From Hyphomicrobiales bacterium (GTDB lineage Bacteria > Pseudomonadota > Alphaproteobacteria > Rhizobiales > Beijerinckiaceae), in NCBI GenBank assembly GCA_003567055.1, contig PXAW01000475.1, positions 1 through 9,389 on the forward strand: a DNA stretch of 9,389 nt. The letters are read 5' to 3'. Below, piece by piece: positions 1-6,400 of this stretch; within the stretch, counting starts at the first letter, position 1; every line of letters begins with the position of its first letter. A program made the position numbers and the translations under genes. Under the pieces are notes generated by a model. The model was not told where the DNA came from. It worked only from the letters and a program-made list of their open reading frames with translations, and searched no databases.

Positions 1-1518
1 ATTCGGCGAGACCCCCACCGTCGCCCAGATATCGCCGTCGCGGTCGCGCGATTCGATAAGCACGCGGGTGACGGCATCGGTGCCGCCCTGGAAGACGCGG
101 ACCTTGTAATCCACCAGTTCGAGATCGTCGATGAAGCTCTGATACTTGCCGAGATCCTTGCGCAGGGCCACGTCGAGCGCGTTGACGGGGCCGTTGCCCT
201 CGGCTGCGGAGATCATCACCTCGCCGTCGAGCATCACCTTGACGATGGCCTCGGCCACGGTGGTCAATTCGCCGAGCGCATTGTAGCGCCGCTCGACATT
301 GACGCTGAACCGGTCGACCAGGAAATAGCCCGGCACCTCGCCGAGCACGCGCTTGACCAGCAGATAGAACGAGGCATCCGCCCCCTCATAGGCGTAACCC
401 TGTGCTTCCTTGCGCTTGACTTCCTCGAGCACGCGGTTGAGGCGCGGATCGTCCTTGTCGAGGCTGATGCCGATGCGCTCCAGCTCCGCGCGGATATTCG
501 ACTTGCCGCCCTGATCCGAAACCAGCACCCGGCGCAGATTGCCCACCTGCGCCGGATCGACATGCTCGTAGGTCCTGGGATCCTTCAGGACGGCGGAAGC
601 GTGGATGCCGGCCTTGGTGGCGAAAGCGGAGGCGCCGACATAGGGGGCGTGGCGGTTGGGGGCGCGGTTGAGCAATTCATCAAGGGCACGCGAGACCTGG
701 GTGAGCCGCGCGAGCTCATCCGGCCCGGCCTTGAGCGCAAAGCGCTCCGCCCAGGGTTGCTTGAGGGCGAGCGTGGCGATGAGGGTGACGAGATTGGCGT
801 TGCCGCAGCGCTCGCCGAGCCCGTTCAGCGTGCCCTGGATCTGGCGCACCCCCGCCTCGACGGCGGCCAGCGAATTCGCCACCGCGCAACCGCAATCGTC
901 ATGGGCGTGGATGCCGAGATTCTCGCCCGGCACGTGCTTGCGCACTTGCCCGACGATGCGCGCCACTTCCTCCGGGAGCGTGCCGCCATTGGTATCGCAC
1001 AGGACCACCCAGCGCGCGCCGGCTTCATATGCGGTCTTGGCGCAGGCCAGCGCGTAATCCGGATTGGCCTTGTAGCCGTCGAAGAAATGCTCGCAATCGA
1101 GCATCACCTCGCGCCCGCGCGCCCGCGCCGCCTCGACGCTCTCGCGGATACCGGCGAGGTTGTCCTCGAGGCTGATCTCCAGCGCCACATGCACGTGGTA
1201 ATCCCAGGATTTGGCCACGAAGCAGATCGCATCCGCCTGCGCATCGAGCAAGGCGGCGATGCCGGGATCATTGGCCACGGAGCGCCCCGCTCGTTTCGTC
1301 ATGCCGAAAGCGGTGAAACCCGCCTTGCGGGTACGCTTTTGCGAGAAGAATTCGGTATCGAGCGGGTTCGCGCCGGGATAGCCGCCCTCGACGTAATCGA
1401 TGCCGATCTGGTCGAGGAGGTTGGCAATCGCGATCTTGTCGGCGAGGGAGAAATCGATTCCGGTGGTCTGCGCCCCGTCGCGCAGGGTGGTATCGAACAG
1501 ATAAAGCCGCTCGCTCAT
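1..1518 (-). CDS. cimA: (R)-citramalate synthase, C-terminus cut by window edge
   Basis: Condenses pyruvate with acetyl-CoA to (R)-citramalate, the entry to the threonine-independent route to 2-oxobutyrate and isoleucine; cytosolic. The frame is open from the ATG at 1518 through base 1, giving 506 residues; the last residues seen are VGVSPN, which in this family lie some 20-30 residues before the end. A DRE-TIM aldolase domain fills residues 1 to about 280: DTTLRDGAQ at 9-17 (catalytic Arg13, metal ligand Asp14), the HAHD metal motif with H204 and H206, and GLGERCGNANL around 233-243. A GIHASAVLKDP segment follows, then a LeuA-type regulatory domain from about residue 410. The absence of longer LeuA-specific features and the close match to the citramalate/2-isopropylmalate synthase-like CimA group favour CimA over LeuA or homocitrate synthase. 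Its ATG overlaps the upstream GNAT stop as ATGA, so translation is probably coupled and the gene co-transcribed. Confidence 0.93.
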   Translation of the reverse strand, partial: MSERLYLFDTTLRDGAQTTGIDFSLADKIAIANLLDQIGIDYVEGGYPGANPLDTEFFSQKRTRKAGFTAFGMTKRAGRSVANDPGIAALLDAQADAICFVAKSWDYHVHVALEISLEDNLAGIRESVEAARARGREVMLDCEHFFDGYKANPDYALACAKTAYEAGARWVVLCDTNGGTLPEEVARIVGQVRKHVPGENLGIHAHDDCGCAVANSLAAVEAGVRQIQGTLNGLGERCGNANLVTLIATLALKQPWAERFALKAGPDELARLTQVSRALDELLNRAPNRHAPYVGASAFATKAGIHASAVLKDPRTYEHVDPAQVGNLRRVLVSDQGGKSNIRAELERIGISLDKDDPRLNRVLEEVKRKEAQGYAYEGADASFYLLVKRVLGEVPGYFLVDRFSVNVERRYNALGELTTVAEAIVKVMLDGEVMISAAEGNGPVNALDVALRKDLGKYQSFIDDLELVDYKVRVFQGGTDAVTRVLIESRDRDGDIWATVGVSPN

Positions 1519-2021
1519 GACGTGACCTTCCGTGCGGGCTCGCCTCCGAGCCGTTTCGACATCGTGGTATTGGACAGAAATTCCCCGTTGCGCATCACCG
1601 TGTTGCGTCGCTCGGGCGTATAGCCGTGCTTCTCGAAGAAGAGCAGCGCGGTCTCGCTGGCATCGACGGAAAGCGCATCGATGCCGCGCGCACCGGCGAG
1701 CTTCTCCAGCGCATCGAGCAGCGATGTGCCGACCCCCATCCCGGCGCAATCGGGATGCACATAGAGCATTTCGACCTTGCGGCTGTCTGCGAGCGTGGCG
1801 AACCCCGCCGGGTCGCCGTCGATCGCGGCGATCAGGGTGAGATGCGCGGCGAGCTTCTCACCGAAGGCATCGACATCATCCGCCGACGCCGCCCAGGCTT
1901 CGCGCTGATCCTGCGCGTAATCTTCCTCAGTGAGCACCATGACGGCCGCCTGGAAAATCGCGGCGAGCACCGGCGCATCCTCGGGCAGGTAGGGGCGGAG
2001 GGTGACTGTGGGAAGGGTCAT
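1515..2021 (-). CDS. GNAT family N-acetyltransferase, YafP-like
   Basis: A 168-residue GNAT-fold protein expected to transfer acetyl from acetyl-CoA to an unknown amine; substrate not predictable. The core is clear: VEMLYVHPDCAGMGVGTSLL at 83-102 covers beta4 and the pyrophosphate-binding loop, and LLFFEKHGY at 126-134 is the usual C-terminal beta5/alpha4 motif, ending in a beta-strand with NTTMSKRL. The loop reads A-G-M-G-V-G, so the usual Gln/Arg at the first position of Q/R-x-x-G-x-G is Ala. The overall pattern resembles the YafP group. The start at 2021 is chosen because GAGGAG lies 8 bases upstream; the frame stays open to an ATG at 2168, but that extension would translate the intergenic hairpin repeat and is low-complexity. 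The stop overlaps the cimA ATG by four bases. The gene lies 195 bases after cysS, possibly in the same transcript. Confidence 0.85.
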   Translation of the reverse strand: MTLPTVTLRPYLPEDAPVLAAIFQAAVMVLTEEDYAQDQREAWAASADDVDAFGEKLAAHLTLIAAIDGDPAGFATLADSRKVEMLYVHPDCAGMGVGTSLLDALEKLAGARGIDALSVDASETALLFFEKHGYTPERRNTVMRNGEFLSNTTMSKRLGGEPARKVTS

Positions 2022-2029
2022 GGGTTTTG

Positions 2030-2035
2030 CTCCTC
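2030..2035 (-). promoter_or_regulatory. Ribosome binding site of the GNAT gene
   Basis: GAGGAG on the minus strand, 8 bases before the ATG at 2021. It fixes the GNAT start at 2021 rather than at the upstream in-frame ATG at 2168, which would add 49 residues read out of the repeat element. Confidence 0.75.
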
Positions 2036-2072
2036 GCAGGGGAGGACGCGAACCGGCAGGATCGCGCGACCT

Positions 2073-2111
2073 CCCCTCTCCCTTGTGGAGAGGGGCCGGG
2101 GGGGAGGGTGG
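2073..2111 (+). repeat. Intergenic hairpin repeat, copy 1
   Basis: A perfect 9-bp stem, CCCCTCTCC (2073-2081) and GGAGAGGGG (2087-2095), with a 5-base loop, followed by a G-rich arm (2096-2111) ending GGGAGGGTGG. The same hairpin-plus-G-rich-arm arrangement recurs in opposite orientation at 2154-2194. From memory, sequences of this type (CCTCTCC...GGAGAGGGG then a GGGTGAGGG-like arm) are dispersed intergenic repeats in many proteobacterial genomes; this cannot be verified here. No T tract follows, so it is not a typical intrinsic terminator. Confidence 0.7.
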
Positions 2112-2153
2112 AACCGCTGCGCGGACATGGTGAGCGAAAGACCCTTCATGAGC

Positions 2154-2194
2154 GCCCCTCACCCCCATCCCCTCTCCACGGCGGGAGAGGGGAT
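2154..2194 (-). repeat. Intergenic hairpin repeat, copy 2 (inverted)
   Basis: An 11-bp perfect stem, ATCCCCTCTCC (2167-2177) with GGAGAGGGGAT (2184-2194), and a 6-base loop. On the minus strand the stem is followed by GGGGGTGAGGGGC, matching the G-rich arm of copy 1. The two copies are therefore inverted about a centre near 2132 and could also pair with each other into one long hairpin spanning about 2073-2192. This lies between the cysS stop and the GNAT start and may affect mRNA stability or read-through into GNAT-cimA. Confidence 0.7.
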
Positions 2195-2216
2195 CCGCCC
2201 TGCATCATGCGCGCAC

Positions 2217-3677
2217 TCATCCGACCAGCTCCCAGCTGGCGGTGCCGTCCTTGTTGTCCTTGACGGTGACGCCGAGCCGGTTGAGCTCGTCGCGGATGCG
2301 GTCGGCCTCGGCGAAATCCTTTGCCGCGCGGGCTTCGCTGCGGGCGGTGACGAGGGCGTCGATGCGTGCGCGCAGATCCGGGGCCACGGCGCCGGAAGCC
2401 GCAGGCGCGTAGGTTGCCGGGTTGAACAGGCCGAGGAAGGCGAGGCCGGCGGCGAGCGCCTCGGTCTCGCCGGCCTTGCGCAGACGGTGCAGCTCGGCCA
2501 CGGCGCCGGGCGTGTTGAGATCATCGCACAAGGCCGCGACGAGGCCCGGCGGCGGCGCGTCGGAAGGCGTGATCTCGGCGATCCCTTCCGCTGCGTGCCA
2601 GGCCTTGAGATTGGCCAAAGCCTCTTCCAGCCCGCGCACGGTCCAGTCGATCGGGGTGCGGTACTGCGTCTTGAGCATGGCCAGACGCAATACCTCGCCG
2701 GGCCAGGCGCGATCGCCGAAATCCTCGCTGGCGAGCAATTGGTGGATGGTGATGAAGTTGCCGAGCGATTTCGACATCTTCTCGCCTTCCACCTGCAGAA
2801 AACCGTTATGCATCCAGACATTCGCCATGCGCTCGGAGCCGAAGGCGCAGCAGGATTGTGCAATCTCGTTCTCGTGATGCGGAAAGACGAGATCGATGCC
2901 GCCGCCATGAATGTCGAAGACGTTGCGGTCGGCATCGTCGCAGCTTATGCGCGTATCGAAGGCCTCGATCAGGTGCTTCCACGACATGGCCGAGCATTCG
3001 ATATGCCAGCCGGGACGCCCCTTCGTCGCGATGCCGCCGGGGGATTCCCAGCCGGGCTCGTTCGCCTTTGAGGGTTTCCAGAGCACGAAATCCATGGCGT
3101 CGCGTTTATACGGCGCGACATCGACGCGCGCGCCGGCGATCATCTCGTCGAGGGAGCGACGTGCGAGCGAGCCGTAGGCGGGCATGCGCGGCAGCTTCTC
3201 CATGGCGGCGACGGAGAACAGCACGTGATCCTCCGCCACATAGGCCGCGCCGCGCGCGATCAGCCGGTCGATGATGGCGCGCATCTCGCCGATATGCTCG
3301 GTCGCGCGGGGCTCCACATCGGGCTCGAGGCAGCCGAGCGCCCGCGCATCGGCCTTGAACTGCGCCTCGGTCGCCGCCGTGACCTTCGCGATCGCCTCGT
3401 TGAGGGGGAGATCGGGATAATCGCGCGCGGCGCGGGCGTTGATCTTGTCATCCACGTCGGTGATGTTGCGCGCGTAAGTGACGTGATCGGCGCCGTAGAG
3501 ATGGCGCAGCAGGCGGTAGAGCACGTCGAAGACGATGATCGGGCGGGCATTGCCGATATGGGCATAGTCATAGACGGTGGGTCCGCAGACATACATGCGC
3601 ACGTGATTCGCATCGATCGGCGCGAAGGGCTCCTTCCTGCGCGTGAGCGTGTTGTAGAGGGTCAGACCCTGCGACAT
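2217..3677 (-). CDS. cysS: Cysteinyl-tRNA synthetase
   Basis: Class I aminoacyl-tRNA synthetase that charges tRNA-Cys; cytosolic and essential. At 486 residues it is full length for the bacterial family. The HIGH-type signature is HIGN at 40-43, and KMSKS is at 300-304 within [11 protein letters not shown]. The four zinc ligands that select cysteine are visible: C31 in the N-terminal [10 protein letters not shown] block, C228 in HIECSAM, and H267 and E271 in FPHHENE. The DALR-type anticodon region and a C-terminal domain ending [13 protein letters not shown] complete it. The start at 3677 is the conserved N-terminus; a GGGGA about 7-8 bases upstream is a modest ribosome site. It is preceded by a leader region with a promoter and a 14-codon ORF, and followed after 195 bases by the GNAT gene and cimA in the same direction. 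Confidence 0.97.
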   Translation of the reverse strand: MSQGLTLYNTLTRRKEPFAPIDANHVRMYVCGPTVYDYAHIGNARPIIVFDVLYRLLRHLYGADHVTYARNITDVDDKINARAARDYPDLPLNEAIAKVTAATEAQFKADARALGCLEPDVEPRATEHIGEMRAIIDRLIARGAAYVAEDHVLFSVAAMEKLPRMPAYGSLARRSLDEMIAGARVDVAPYKRDAMDFVLWKPSKANEPGWESPGGIATKGRPGWHIECSAMSWKHLIEAFDTRISCDDADRNVFDIHGGGIDLVFPHHENEIAQSCCAFGSERMANVWMHNGFLQVEGEKMSKSLGNFITIHQLLASEDFGDRAWPGEVLRLAMLKTQYRTPIDWTVRGLEEALANLKAWHAAEGIAEITPSDAPPPGLVAALCDDLNTPGAVAELHRLRKAGETEALAAGLAFLGLFNPATYAPAASGAVAPDLRARIDALVTARSEARAAKDFAEADRIRDELNRLGVTVKDNKDGTASWELVG

Positions 3678-3731
3678 GCGAATTTCCCCGTCTGGCCGCC
3701 GGCCCGGGAGAGTGTCTGTCTTTGCGTGAAG

Positions 3732-3805
3732 AAAACAGGACGGCTCCGGCCAGCGTTGAGCGCTAGCTGATAATGATCTCGCGACAAATGAGCGTGAGCC
3801 TCGTC
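3732..3805 (-). promoter_or_regulatory. Candidate attenuator structure in the cysS leader
   Basis: On the minus strand a 5' arm, GAC-GA-GGCTC (3805-3796, with GA bulged), can pair with GAGCC-GTC (3746-3739). Inside it a 7-bp hairpin, GCTAGCG (3767-3761) with CGCTGGC (3755-3749), has a 5-base loop and one G-U pair; the leader ORF stop codon lies in this stem. Three bases after the outer stem comes TTTTCTTC (3735-3728). The outer 5' arm is inside codons 1-4 of the leader ORF, so a translating ribosome would open it. This is the layout of a translation-sensitive terminator, but the outer stem is long-range and the U tract short. No folding calculation was run. Confidence 0.35.
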
Positions 3806-3807
3806 AT
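3763..3807 (-). CDS. Putative 14-residue leader peptide upstream of cysS
   Basis: Reads [14 protein letters not shown] and ends in TAG. It has no ribosome site, but the promoter ahead of it (CAAATC ending at 3815) places transcription start at or within a base or two of the ATG, so it would be translated as a leaderless mRNA, as is known for the trp leader in rhizobia. It carries one Cys codon (TGT, codon 8) and three consecutive Ile codons (11-13) in front of an operon with cysS and the isoleucine-pathway gene cimA. The ATG is 130 bases upstream of the cysS start. A frame this short can arise by chance; conservation has not been checked. Confidence 0.4.
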   Translation of the reverse strand: MTRLTLICREIIIS

Positions 3808-3814
3808 GAGGCGA

Positions 3815-3843
3815 GATTTGCCCGGATCGGGCGGATGCGTCAA
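3815..3843 (-). promoter_or_regulatory. Sigma70-type promoter for the cysS unit
   Basis: On the minus strand, -35 TTGACG (3843-3838), a 17-base spacer, then -10 CAAATC (3820-3815; AAATCT one base further is an alternative). The -35 matches the alphaproteobacterial housekeeping consensus. Seven bases separate the -10 from the ATG at 3807, which predicts a leaderless start. It is the best promoter-like match I noticed between the HisD-family gene and cysS. Confidence 0.6.
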
Positions 3844-3898
3844 GCGCGCAAACGGGCTCGGACCCGCAATGGGGCGATAAATCTGCAATTGCCCAAGG

Positions 3899-3929
3899 GA
3901 AGGGGCCGGCGGCACGAGACGGCCGCCGG
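3899..3929 (-). terminator. Probable terminator of the HisD-family gene
   Basis: CCGGCGGC (3929-3922) pairs perfectly with GCCGCCGG (3913-3906) around an 8-base loop, 12 bases after the stop codon at 3942-3944. It is followed by CCCCTTCCC rather than a clean T run, so termination may be weak or partly Rho-dependent. Confidence 0.55.
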
Positions 3930-3941
3930 TGGTGCTTGCGA

Positions 3942-5291
3942 TCAGATCGGCTTGTAGACGGGTTTGCCGACCGGGGCGGGATCGGCGGTCATCGCCTCGG
4001 CCACGGCGGGGTCGCGCTGGTTGCCGTAGCGGGCCACGCGCAGATCGGCCTGCGCCTTGTGGCCGGCGAAACCCTCCATGGCGCAGATGCGCGAGCAATA
4101 CTCGCCCAGAATCGCGGTGGCTTCCGGCTTCACCCGCTGATGCGTGATCGTCTTGAGATATTTGCCGACCCAGAGCCCGCCGGTATAGCGCGCCGCGCGC
4201 TTGGTCGGGAGCGTATGATTGGTGCCGATCACCTTGTCGCCATAGGCGACATTGGTCTCGTGGCCGATGAAGAGCGAGCCGTAATTGCGCATGTTGGCGA
4301 GGAACCAGTCATCGTGACGGGTCATCACCTGGACATGCTCATAGGCGAGTTCATCGGCGACCTGCGCCATCTCCTCGCGGGTGTCGCAGACGATGATCTG
4401 GCCGTAATCCGCCCAGGCCTGACGCGCGACTTCCGCAGTGGAAAGGGTCTCGAGCTGCTTCTCGATCTCGGCCATGGTGGCGCGGGCGAGCTCCTCGCTG
4501 TCGGTGATCATCGCCGCCGGGGAGGTCGGTCCGTGTTCGGCCTGGCCGAGGAGATCGGTGGCGCAGGTCTCGGCATCGCAGGAATCGTCGGCGATGACGA
4601 GGGTCTCCGTCGGGCCGGCGAGCAGATCGATCCCCACCCGCCCGAAGAGCTGGCGCTTGGCTTCCGCCACGAAGGCGTTGCCGGCGCCCACCAGCATGTC
4701 GACCGGCGCGATGTCCTGCGTGCCGATGGCGAGCGCCGCCATGGCCTGGACGCCGCCGAACGCGTAGATCTCGTCGGCACCGGCCATGGTCATCGCCGCG
4801 ATCACATACGGATTTGGCTTGCCCCCGTGCGGCGGCGCCGCAGCCGCGACGCGGCGCACGCCCGCGACCTTCGCGGTGACGATCGACATCAGCGCCGAGG
4901 CGATCAGCGGGTATTTGCCGCCGGGCACGTAGCAGCCGACCGAATCCATCGGAACATGGCGATGACCGAGCACCACGCCGGGCAGCGTCTCGATCTCGAG
5001 ATCCTGCATGCTCGCGCGCTGGGCTTCGGCGAAACGCTTCACCTGCTCGCGGGCCACGCGAATATCCTCGATGGCCTGCGCGGGCACCTCGGCAATGGCC
5101 GCGTCGATCTCCGCCTGGCTGAGCCGGAATTGCGGCGGGTCCCATTTGTCGAACTTGCGCGAATATTCGCGCACGGCTTCGTCGCCGCGCGTCTCGATAT
5201 CCTCCAGGATCGCCTCGACGGTCTGGCGGGTCTTCTTGTCGGCGGCGGCCAGCGCCTCTGCGGCTGCGCCTTCCTTGAGATAGCGGATCAT
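3942..5291 (-). CDS. HisD-family dehydrogenase (histidinol dehydrogenase paralogue, HpsN-like)
   Basis: A 449-residue NAD- and zinc-dependent dehydrogenase of the histidinol dehydrogenase fold. Conserved landmarks: [11 protein letters not shown] at 122-132, [11 protein letters not shown] around 178-188, [13 protein letters not shown] around 201-213, and AGPTET at 225-230. Metal and catalytic residues align with HisD: Q250 and H253 in [10 protein letters not shown]318-H319 in YEHVQV, D352 in YGDK, H359 in GTNHTLPT, and E406 with H411 near the C-terminus. Several stretches (MIRYLKEG start, [38 protein letters not shown]) recall the paralogous group that includes sulfopropanediol 3-dehydrogenase HpsN rather than the histidine-pathway enzyme. 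No his genes are nearby. The start at 5291 is set by GGGAGGT just upstream; the frame stays open to 5390 but runs back toward the previous terminator. It may be monocistronic, with a weak TAGCAT -10-like element at 5337-5332. Confidence 0.85.
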   Translation of the reverse strand: MIRYLKEGAAAEALAAADKKTRQTVEAILEDIETRGDEAVREYSRKFDKWDPPQFRLSQAEIDAAIAEVPAQAIEDIRVAREQVKRFAEAQRASMQDLEIETLPGVVLGHRHVPMDSVGCYVPGGKYPLIASALMSIVTAKVAGVRRVAAAAPPHGGKPNPYVIAAMTMAGADEIYAFGGVQAMAALAIGTQDIAPVDMLVGAGNAFVAEAKRQLFGRVGIDLLAGPTETLVIADDSCDAETCATDLLGQAEHGPTSPAAMITDSEELARATMAEIEKQLETLSTAEVARQAWADYGQIIVCDTREEMAQVADELAYEHVQVMTRHDDWFLANMRNYGSLFIGHETNVAYGDKVIGTNHTLPTKRAARYTGGLWVGKYLKTITHQRVKPEATAILGEYCSRICAMEGFAGHKAQADLRVARYGNQRDPAVAEAMTADPAPVGKPVYKPI

Positions 5292-5294
5292 GTG

Positions 5295-5301
5295 ACCTCC
5301 C
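5295..5301 (-). promoter_or_regulatory. Ribosome binding site of the HisD-family gene
   Basis: GGGAGGT on the minus strand, 3 bases before the ATG at 5291. It is near-consensus and selects this start over upstream in-frame ATGs at about 5300-5390. Confidence 0.75.
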
Positions 5302-5390
5302 GTAATCATGCCGTTCATCGGCTTTTGCGTGATGCTAGCACCACCGCCCCGCCGCGTCGCCATGCCGGGCCGGCGCAGGCGGCGGCACAA

Positions 5391-5426
5391 ATGAAAAGCG
5401 GGATCGGGGCTTTGCCCGATCCCGCT
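5391..5426 (-). terminator. Intrinsic terminator of the NfeD-slipin operon
   Basis: A perfect 12-bp stem, AGCGGGATCGGG (5426-5415) with CCCGATCCCGCT (5408-5397), a 6-base loop, and TTTTCATTT straight after on the minus strand. It lies 66 bases past the slipin stop. This is the clearest rho-independent terminator in the window. It separates the membrane operon from the HisD-family gene. Confidence 0.9.
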
Positions 5427-5457
5427 TGCTGCAACGGCATCTTGAAGGTGGCGCGAG

Positions 5458-5505
5458 CGATCAGCCGCTCTTGTTGATGGTGACGCGGCCGATCAGCCGC
5501 TTTTG
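5458..5505. repeat. 16-base direct repeat duplicating the slipin stop region
   Basis: CGATCAGCCGCTCTTG (5458-5473) and CGATCAGCCGCTTTTG (5490-5505) differ at one base and lie 32 bases apart. On the minus strand each encodes K-S-G-stop, but 32 is not a multiple of three, so the second copy lies in a different frame from the slipin gene. Confidence 0.7.
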
Positions 5506-6359
5506 GCAGCGCCTGCCTCGCCGGATGCGGCGCCACCGGAAGCGGGGGCAGCCTGGCCGGCCTGGCCGGTCTGGTCACCACCCGCGACGAACGGGCCGGG
5601 GATATTGGCATTGTTGCCGAAGATGCCCTTGAGCATGTCGATCGGGACCGGGAAGACGATGGTCGAGCTCTTGTCGCCGGCAATATCGTAGAGCGAGTTG
5701 AGCAGGCGTAGCTGCATGGCTTCGGGTGCGGTGCCGAGCAGTTTGGCCGCATCGACGAGTTTCTCGGCGGCCTGGAATTCACCCTCGGCATTGATGATCC
5801 GGGCGCGGCGGTTGCGCTCGGCCTCGGCCTGGCGGGCGATGGCGCGCACCATGCTCTCGTCGATATCGACATGCTTGATCTCGACATTGGCGACCTTGAT
5901 GCCCCAGGAATCGGTCTGCTTGTCGAGAATTTCCTGGATGTCCTCGTTGAGCTTGTCGCGCTCGGCCAGCATCTCGTCGAGATCGTGCTTGCCGAGCACC
6001 GAGCGCAAGGTGGTCTGGGCCAGCTCGCTGGTCGCAACCATGAAATTCTCGACCTGGATGATGGAGCGGTCGGGATCGACGACGCGGAAATAGATCACCG
6101 CATTCACCTTCACCGAGACGTTGTCGCGCGAGATCACGTCCTGGCTCGGCACGTCGAGGGTGATGGTGCGCAGATCGACCCGCACGATCTGCTGGACGAA
6201 GGGGATGATGATGATCAGACCGGGCCCCTTCACGCCCGTGAAGCGACCGAGGGTGAAGACCACGGCGCGCTCATATTCACGCATGATTTTGATCGCCGAG
6301 CCGATCACGACGATGACCAGCGCGGCAAGAAGGATATAGGCGGCGAAATCGATCGGCAT
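5493..6359 (-). CDS. Slipin/stomatin-type SPFH (band 7) membrane protein
   Basis: A 288-residue prokaryotic stomatin homologue expected to oligomerise as a membrane-anchored scaffold on the cytoplasmic face of the inner membrane. Residues 6-25 form a hydrophobic N-terminal anchor; the SPFH domain follows ([12 protein letters not shown] at 29-40, [19 protein letters not shown] at 46-64, [19 protein letters not shown] at 67-85). A helical charged region at 170-210 ([20 protein letters not shown]) is the usual oligomerisation segment. The last 25 residues are a Gly/Ala/Gln-rich low-complexity tail. The start at 6359 has GAGGAG upstream at good spacing. It lies 26 bases after the NfeD gene; the NfeD-slipin pairing is a well-known conserved arrangement in which the protease is thought to act on or with the slipin. 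HflK/HflC and QmcA are relatives but fit the genomic context less well. Confidence 0.92.
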   Translation of the reverse strand: MPIDFAAYILLAALVIVVIGSAIKIMREYERAVVFTLGRFTGVKGPGLIIIIPFVQQIVRVDLRTITLDVPSQDVISRDNVSVKVNAVIYFRVVDPDRSIIQVENFMVATSELAQTTLRSVLGKHDLDEMLAERDKLNEDIQEILDKQTDSWGIKVANVEIKHVDIDESMVRAIARQAEAERNRRARIINAEGEFQAAEKLVDAAKLLGTAPEAMQLRLLNSLYDIAGDKSSTIVFPVPIDMLKGIFGNNANIPGPFVAGGDQTGQAGQAAPASGGAASGEAGAAKSG

Positions 6360-6370
6360 CCGGGTTCTCC

Positions 6371-6400
6371 TCAGGTCGTTCGAATTCAGGTCGTTCGGAT
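6371..6400. repeat. 15-base tandem duplication over the NfeD stop codon
   Basis: TCAGGTCGTTCGAAT (6371-6385) and TCAGGTCGTTCGGAT (6386-6400) are adjacent and differ at one base. On the minus strand this encodes IRTT-stop-IRTT-stop in the same frame, so a second in-frame stop backs up the first. The second stop abuts the slipin ribosome site. Confidence 0.85.

Noticed and set aside
562..1623. Long plus-strand open frame antisense to cimA
   Set aside because: It lies fully over a clear cimA frame; translation is Gly/Arg/His-rich without domains. GC-rich third-position bias keeps the antisense frame open.
2022..2168. 49-residue N-terminal extension of the GNAT protein
   Set aside because: It would translate a non-coding hairpin repeat, and a strong ribosome site supports the start at 2021.
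2073..2194. CRISPR array or IS end
   Set aside because: There are only two inverted copies, with no spacers, no transposase and no target-site duplication.
1626..3071. 481-codon plus-strand open frame over GNAT and cysS
   Set aside because: It crosses two well-supported genes and the intergenic repeat, with no recognisable motif.
3808..4098. Longer minus-strand frame joining the leader peptide to the HisD gene end
   Set aside because: Its upstream part is an out-of-frame shadow of the HisD-family gene and crosses the hairpin; only the last 14 codons lie downstream of the promoter.
3936..5477. 513-codon plus-strand open frame over the HisD-family gene
   Set aside because: It is antisense to a strongly conserved enzyme and shows only the His/Asp/Arg-rich composition of a shadow frame.
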